Below, in pieces: positions 61,023-64,000 of a stretch of DNA of 64,000 nucleotides (positions are counted from its first letter, which is position 1; each line of letters starts with the position of its first letter). Source of the stretch: Halarcobacter sp. Its GTDB lineage: Bacteria > Campylobacterota > Campylobacteria > Campylobacterales > Arcobacteraceae. The notes under the pieces were generated by a model that was not told the origin of the DNA, searched no databases, and saw only the letters and a list, made by a program, of their open reading frames with translations. A program made the position numbers and the translations under genes. The stretch is taken from assembly GCF_963676935.1 (NCBI RefSeq), contig NZ_OY781470.1, positions 1,522,680 through 1,586,679 of the forward strand, written 5' to 3'.

Positions 61023-61965
61023 GATATTGATTAATATATTCATCGATTAGTTTAAAGTTTGCACTATTTATAAACTCCAATTTTAAATCCATCAGAATTA
61101 TATCTTCCATATTAAACTTTTCTAACTTTACAAAATCTTTTGAAGTAGTAACTATAGTGTATCCCTCATATTTATCTTTAATAGTGTTCAATTCTTCCAA
61201 AGTAAAATCATGATGGTCTTCAAAAGCTTCCATTTTAGTACCCTTTGGTAAAAATTCTAAAACTCTTTTTGGTTTAGATATTGCAGTTAAAAAAAGTAAT
61301 TTTAGAGGTAAAACATTTAAAATAGCACCATCTCTTACAAAAGTAACCACTCTTTTAAAATTAACCCCTTCTTTTATCTCCAAATCAGCAAAAGAATAAG
61401 CCATTTTTGGCTCTCTATATCCTCCACTTGGAAGACAAAATATATTTGTAGGTTCCTCTTTTGGTCTAATCAATACATCAAACTTTTTAATATCATATTT
61501 AGAAAAACCATCATCTAAAAATACTATTTTACAACCCAGTTCTTTGGCCTTTAAAATAGCTTTTTTTCTATCTTCACTTACAATAACTGTAGCATTTGGC
61601 AAGGAGTTTGAAAGTAACATTGCTTCATCACCACTAGTTTTAACATCTTCTAATATTTTACCTCTATTTGATACAACAAATAAACCTTTTGATTCTCTTC
61701 CATAACCCCTTAAGATAACAGCTACATCATCATATTTTCCAGCTAATTCTATAGTCATAGGAGTTTTGCCACTTCCACCAACAATAATATTTCCAATAGA
61801 GATAATAGGAATACCAAAGTCAATAGTTTTTGCACTAGCTCGTTTAAAAGCGATAATAAGCATATAAATAAAAGTTAAAGGAAGTAAAATAAAAGAGATG
61901 ATTCGTTGAAAGAAGTTAGGGAAGAAGAGATATTCTTCAACCCATAAAAAAAACTTTTGATTCAA
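61012..61965 (-). CDS. lpxK: Tetraacyldisaccharide 4'-kinase LpxK
   Basis: A 317-aa inner-membrane-associated kinase that phosphorylates the lipid A disaccharide at the 4' position. An N-terminal helix (about 16-38) is followed by the P-loop IGNIIVGGSGKTPMTIEL, VILRGYGRES, GDEAMLLSN and the second-site IVFLDDGFSKYDIKKF. All are family hallmarks and confirm a Gram-negative envelope. It lies three bases after the DegT-type aminotransferase gene. Confidence 0.94.
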   Translation of the reverse strand: MNQKFFLWVEEYLFFPNFFQRIISFILLPLTFIYMLIIAFKRASAKTIDFGIPIISIGNIIVGGSGKTPMTIELAGKYDDVAVILRGYGRESKGLFVVSNRGKILEDVKTSGDEAMLLSNSLPNATVIVSEDRKKAILKAKELGCKIVFLDDGFSKYDIKKFDVLIRPKEEPTNIFCLPSGGYREPKMAYSFADLEIKEGVNFKRVVTFVRDGAILNVLPLKLLFLTAISKPKRVLEFLPKGTKMEAFEDHHDFTLEELNTIKDKYEGYTIVTTSKDFVKLEKFNMEDIILMDLKLEFINSANFKLIDEYINQYLKP

Positions 61966-61968
61966 AGG

Positions 61969-63105
61969 TTATACCCAATCAGTAGCTATTTCAATAATTT
62001 GATCGCAAATATAATTAACCTCTTCATCTGTTAAACCTGGATACATAGGTATCGATAATATTTGTTGATATGAAGTTAATGCTGAACTAAATTCAGTAAT
62101 TTTAATAGAATATTTGTGTTTATAATAAGATAAAAGATGAAGTGGAATATAGTTTAATCCTGTTGCAATTCCTCTTTCTCTTAAAGCTCTAGCAAAAGCA
62201 TCTCTGTTTCTAGAGATTTTGATTATAAAGTGTGTAAAAATATGCTCATCTTTGTGTGATGGTATAGTTACATGTTTAATTCCAGTTAATCTATCTTTAT
62301 AGATTTTTGCAATCTCTTTTCTTCTTTTGATAAACTTGTTTGTTTTTTTAAGTTGAGCTAGTGAAAATGCAGCATCTAACTCTGAAATATCATATTTATG
62401 ACCAATATCAACTACATCATAGATATAATCTAAGTTACCAAAATCATCATATGTAGTAGTAATAGCATGTGTTCTAAGTAGTTTTGCTCGTTCTGCTATC
62501 TCTTCATTGTTTGTAACAATAACACCAGATCTACTTACTGAGTATTTACCATTTGATGGATTTGTAGAGAAGATTGTCATATCAGCTCTTAAGCTTCCTA
62601 CAGTTTCATCATTATAAGTTACACCTAAAGCACAAGTTGCATCTTCTATAAGTATGATTCCATATTTTTCTGCAATATCATAAATTCTATCTAGATCAGG
62701 AGTTTGTCCTGCAACGAAAGTAATTATTGCACCTCTTAATTTTTTTGTTTTATTTTCTGCAAGTGCTTTTTCAAACTTATTAACATCAATATTCATATCT
62801 TCTGTATTGATATCTATAAAAATTGGCTCTGCATCAAAATGTCTAACAACTTCAGGTACATTTACAAAAGAGTTAACAGACATTAAAATCTTGTCCCCTC
62901 TTTTAAGTTTTATTGCACTCAAAGCTAAATGGATTGCAGCAGTAGCATTACAAGTAGCTACAGCATATTTTGCACCTACAAAGTTAGCAATATTGTCTTC
63001 AAACTCAACAACTTTGTTATTATCTTTGTTCAGCTCTAATACTGACTTAATCTGACTTAACTCTTCTTCACCTATTGATGATTGATAAAAAGATATATCT
63101 TTCAT
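61969..63105 (-). CDS. DegT/DnrJ/EryC1/StrS-family PLP aminotransferase
   Basis: A 378-aa sugar-aminotransferase-like enzyme. Family blocks: VEFEDNIANFVGAKYAVATCNATAAIHLAL, VAGQTPDLDRIYDIAEKYGIILIEDATCALG (the Asp binding the PLP nitrogen), and FSTNPSNGKYSVSRSGVIV, where the PLP lysine should lie. That segment is unusual: most members read HPVKHITTGEGG, while here the lysine is in NGKYS, two residues later. Likely acts in nucleotide-sugar or surface-glycan synthesis next to lpxK. I use ATG at 63105 with GGAG before it; the frame is open further upstream without homology. Confidence 0.86.
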   Translation of the reverse strand: MKDISFYQSSIGEEELSQIKSVLELNKDNNKVVEFEDNIANFVGAKYAVATCNATAAIHLALSAIKLKRGDKILMSVNSFVNVPEVVRHFDAEPIFIDINTEDMNIDVNKFEKALAENKTKKLRGAIITFVAGQTPDLDRIYDIAEKYGIILIEDATCALGVTYNDETVGSLRADMTIFSTNPSNGKYSVSRSGVIVTNNEEIAERAKLLRTHAITTTYDDFGNLDYIYDVVDIGHKYDISELDAAFSLAQLKKTNKFIKRRKEIAKIYKDRLTGIKHVTIPSHKDEHIFTHFIIKISRNRDAFARALRERGIATGLNYIPLHLLSYYKHKYSIKITEFSSALTSYQQILSIPMYPGLTDEEVNYICDQIIEIATDWV

Positions 63106-63249
63106 TATTAACTCCACTTTATATTTGCAATTACAGTTAATTTTGCTTTTTTCTATATAATTAGCATTTATGCCATAATTTTTTCTTTTAATTTTCCCCA
63201 AATATTAATAAATTTATCTTATTATTGGGCTAAACCATCTTATTATAAT

Positions 63250-63459
63250 TTAATCTTCCTTTGTTTTTTCATAAATTTCATCTAAAAATAACGAAGTAGT
63301 TTCTTTTATTTTGCTTTTTTGTAACAAAAGTTGCTCTTTTATTGAAATTAACTCATCTAACTGAAAATACTCTAAATAATTTGGATTAATCTCAATTGAA
63401 TCTTCACCAGTGGTTGAAATCAAACTTTTTATATCTTCTATAATCTCTTTTTTTTCCAT
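63250..63459 (-). CDS. Small acidic helical protein (69 aa)
   Basis: A 69-residue Glu/Ile/Lys-rich protein, mostly helical by composition, with no Cys and no membrane helix. Its ATG directly abuts the stop of the [2Fe-2S] mini-protein gene, so it is the third cistron of that small operon. The family is not recognised. Confidence 0.6.
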   Translation of the reverse strand: MEKKEIIEDIKSLISTTGEDSIEINPNYLEYFQLDELISIKEQLLLQKSKIKETTSLFLDEIYEKTKED

Positions 63460-63687
63460 TTACTTTACAAACTTATTTACTATTTGTTCTAAATAAAGTT
63501 CCATTTTTTCTACACCAATGTCTTTATCTGAACTTTGACAACATTTACAACATGTGCCAGCATCTGTTAACTCTCCAATTTTTTCAATTGAATCAGCACC
63601 ATTCTCTTTTATTGAAAAGATTATCTCTCCCAATGTTACACCTCTACATTTGCAAACTTCAAAAGAATGAGGAAAACTCTTAGCCAT
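63460..63687 (-). CDS. BFD-like [2Fe-2S] mini-protein
   Basis: A 75-aa single-domain protein like bacterioferritin-associated ferredoxin. It has Cys-x-Cys in FEVCKCRGVTLGEI near residues 12-14 and a C-terminal TCCKCC near 44-49, which includes the Cys-x-x-Cys pair. BFD-type domains hold a [2Fe-2S] cluster and act in iron mobilisation or as NirB/NasB-like modules. The pair has two extra Cys compared with its upstream paralogue. It overlaps that paralogue by eight bases; GAGG precedes its ATG. Confidence 0.78.
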   Translation of the reverse strand: MAKSFPHSFEVCKCRGVTLGEIIFSIKENGADSIEKIGELTDAGTCCKCCQSSDKDIGVEKMELYLEQIVNKFVK

Positions 63688-63910
63688 CTATTACCTCTTT
63701 TAAGATATCTTTTAAATATATCTCTTTTTTTATTTTTCCAAAATCTGTTTCAGGAAAAATACAATGCCTACAATCTGTACCAGCTGTTGTAAAATCTTGT
63801 ATTTGACCTAAAGTCTTGATTTTATTTGTATTGATAGAAGTTATAAGTTCACCTAAAGTTACTTTTTTACAATTGCAAACTTCATAATCATGTTTAAAAT
63901 TTTCTATCAA
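63680..63910 (-). CDS. BFD-like [2Fe-2S] mini-protein (paralogue)
   Basis: A 76-aa paralogue of the following gene product: EVCNCKKVTLGELI with Cys-x-Cys, and TAGTDCRHC with Cys-x-x-Cys, the four likely [2Fe-2S] ligands. The two share the spacing and the VTLGE block, so they arose by tandem duplication. The start is a TTG at 63910 directly after the stop of the J-domain gene, with AGAGG eight bases ahead. Confidence 0.75.
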   Translation of the reverse strand: MIENFKHDYEVCNCKKVTLGELITSINTNKIKTLGQIQDFTTAGTDCRHCIFPETDFGKIKKEIYLKDILKEVIDG

Positions 63911-64000
63911 TTATATGCCTCTACTTTTTTTGATAAGTTCATAAGCCTCATTTATCTCTTGAAGCTTTTTAGTAGCTTGATTGATAATATCTTCTGAAGC
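63911..64000 (-). CDS. J-domain (DnaJ/DjlA-like) protein, C-terminal end (partial)
   Basis: Only the last 29 codons are in the window. They read as the end of a J-domain helix IV: ATKKLQEINEAYELIKKSRG, the usual KxxEINEAYExL pattern, followed by stop. In Campylobacterota this fits proteins with a TerB-like domain and a C-terminal J-domain (co-chaperone). The preceding domain lies outside the window. Confidence 0.65.
   Translation of the reverse strand, partial: ASEDIINQATKKLQEINEAYELIKKSRGI

Overview
The window is a 64 kb piece of a very AT-rich, gene-dense bacterial chromosome. The gene set points to Campylobacterota, most likely an Arcobacter-like member of the Arcobacteraceae. Pointers are a SoxC-type sulfane dehydrogenase, a UPF0323 lipoprotein paired with a glutathionylspermidine-synthase-like protein, the 'archaeal/cyanobacterial' type of CobT, a NosL/TauE-SafE pair, and many Cache, GGDEF and two-component proteins. 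No rRNA, tRNA, CRISPR array, insertion sequence or prophage was seen.

Layout. 1-5.8 kb: the 5' part of soxC, divergent from moeA and a DMT exporter, then rmuC and an M48 protease. 5.9-12.2 kb: a diguanylate cyclase, a YbgC thioesterase, a Cache histidine kinase, an aldo/keto reductase, a TehA-like channel and small orphans. 12.2-25.8 kb: a cobamide region. A leftward operon (kinase-bluB-cobT-cobU-cobQ-cobS-cobC) supplies dimethylbenzimidazole, its activation, and nucleotide-loop assembly. A divergent rightward operon (phosphoesterase, methyltransferase, cobD, cbiB) makes and attaches aminopropanol phosphate. A leftward btuBFDC operon imports corrinoids; its leader holds an unannotated 58-codon ORF with a perfect AGGAGG. 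26-27.3 kb: TauE/SafE and NosL (copper handling), followed by a gap that appears to hold a leftward small RNA ending in a strand-specific terminator.

27.6-44.7 kb is mostly core metabolism and signalling: HAD phosphatase, dGTPase, a two-component system divergent from a Na/Pi transporter, TrmL, PurU, malic enzyme, PgeF, AroE, a TetR regulator facing a perfect 20-bp palindrome, a large PAS-GGDEF sensor, an exonuclease, an AI-2E family transporter, a TM2 protein and a luciferase-like oxidoreductase.

45.0-58.3 kb is the most unusual part. It is one long leftward gene string starting with sbcD and sbcC. It continues through an OLD-family ATPase/TOPRIM nuclease, a Ser/Thr-kinase fused to a UPF1-like SF1 helicase, a phospholipase-D-type nuclease, a Cas4-like/DEDD double nuclease (DUF2779) and a NERD-domain protein. 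Between the OLD gene and the kinase-helicase lies a 77-bp decayed copy (about 90% identical, with a nonsense codon) of the first 25 codons of the DUF2779 gene. This is a footprint showing that the kinase-helicase/PLD cassette was inserted or swapped in beside sbcCD. I propose this string as a candidate, possibly undescribed, anti-mobile-element nuclease system.

58.5-64 kb: the UPF0323/GspS-like pair and a membrane protein, lpxK, a DegT-family aminotransferase, two tandem bacterioferritin-associated-ferredoxin-like mini-proteins, and the end of a J-domain protein cut by the window edge. Function assignments rest on motif recognition by eye; no database search was possible.
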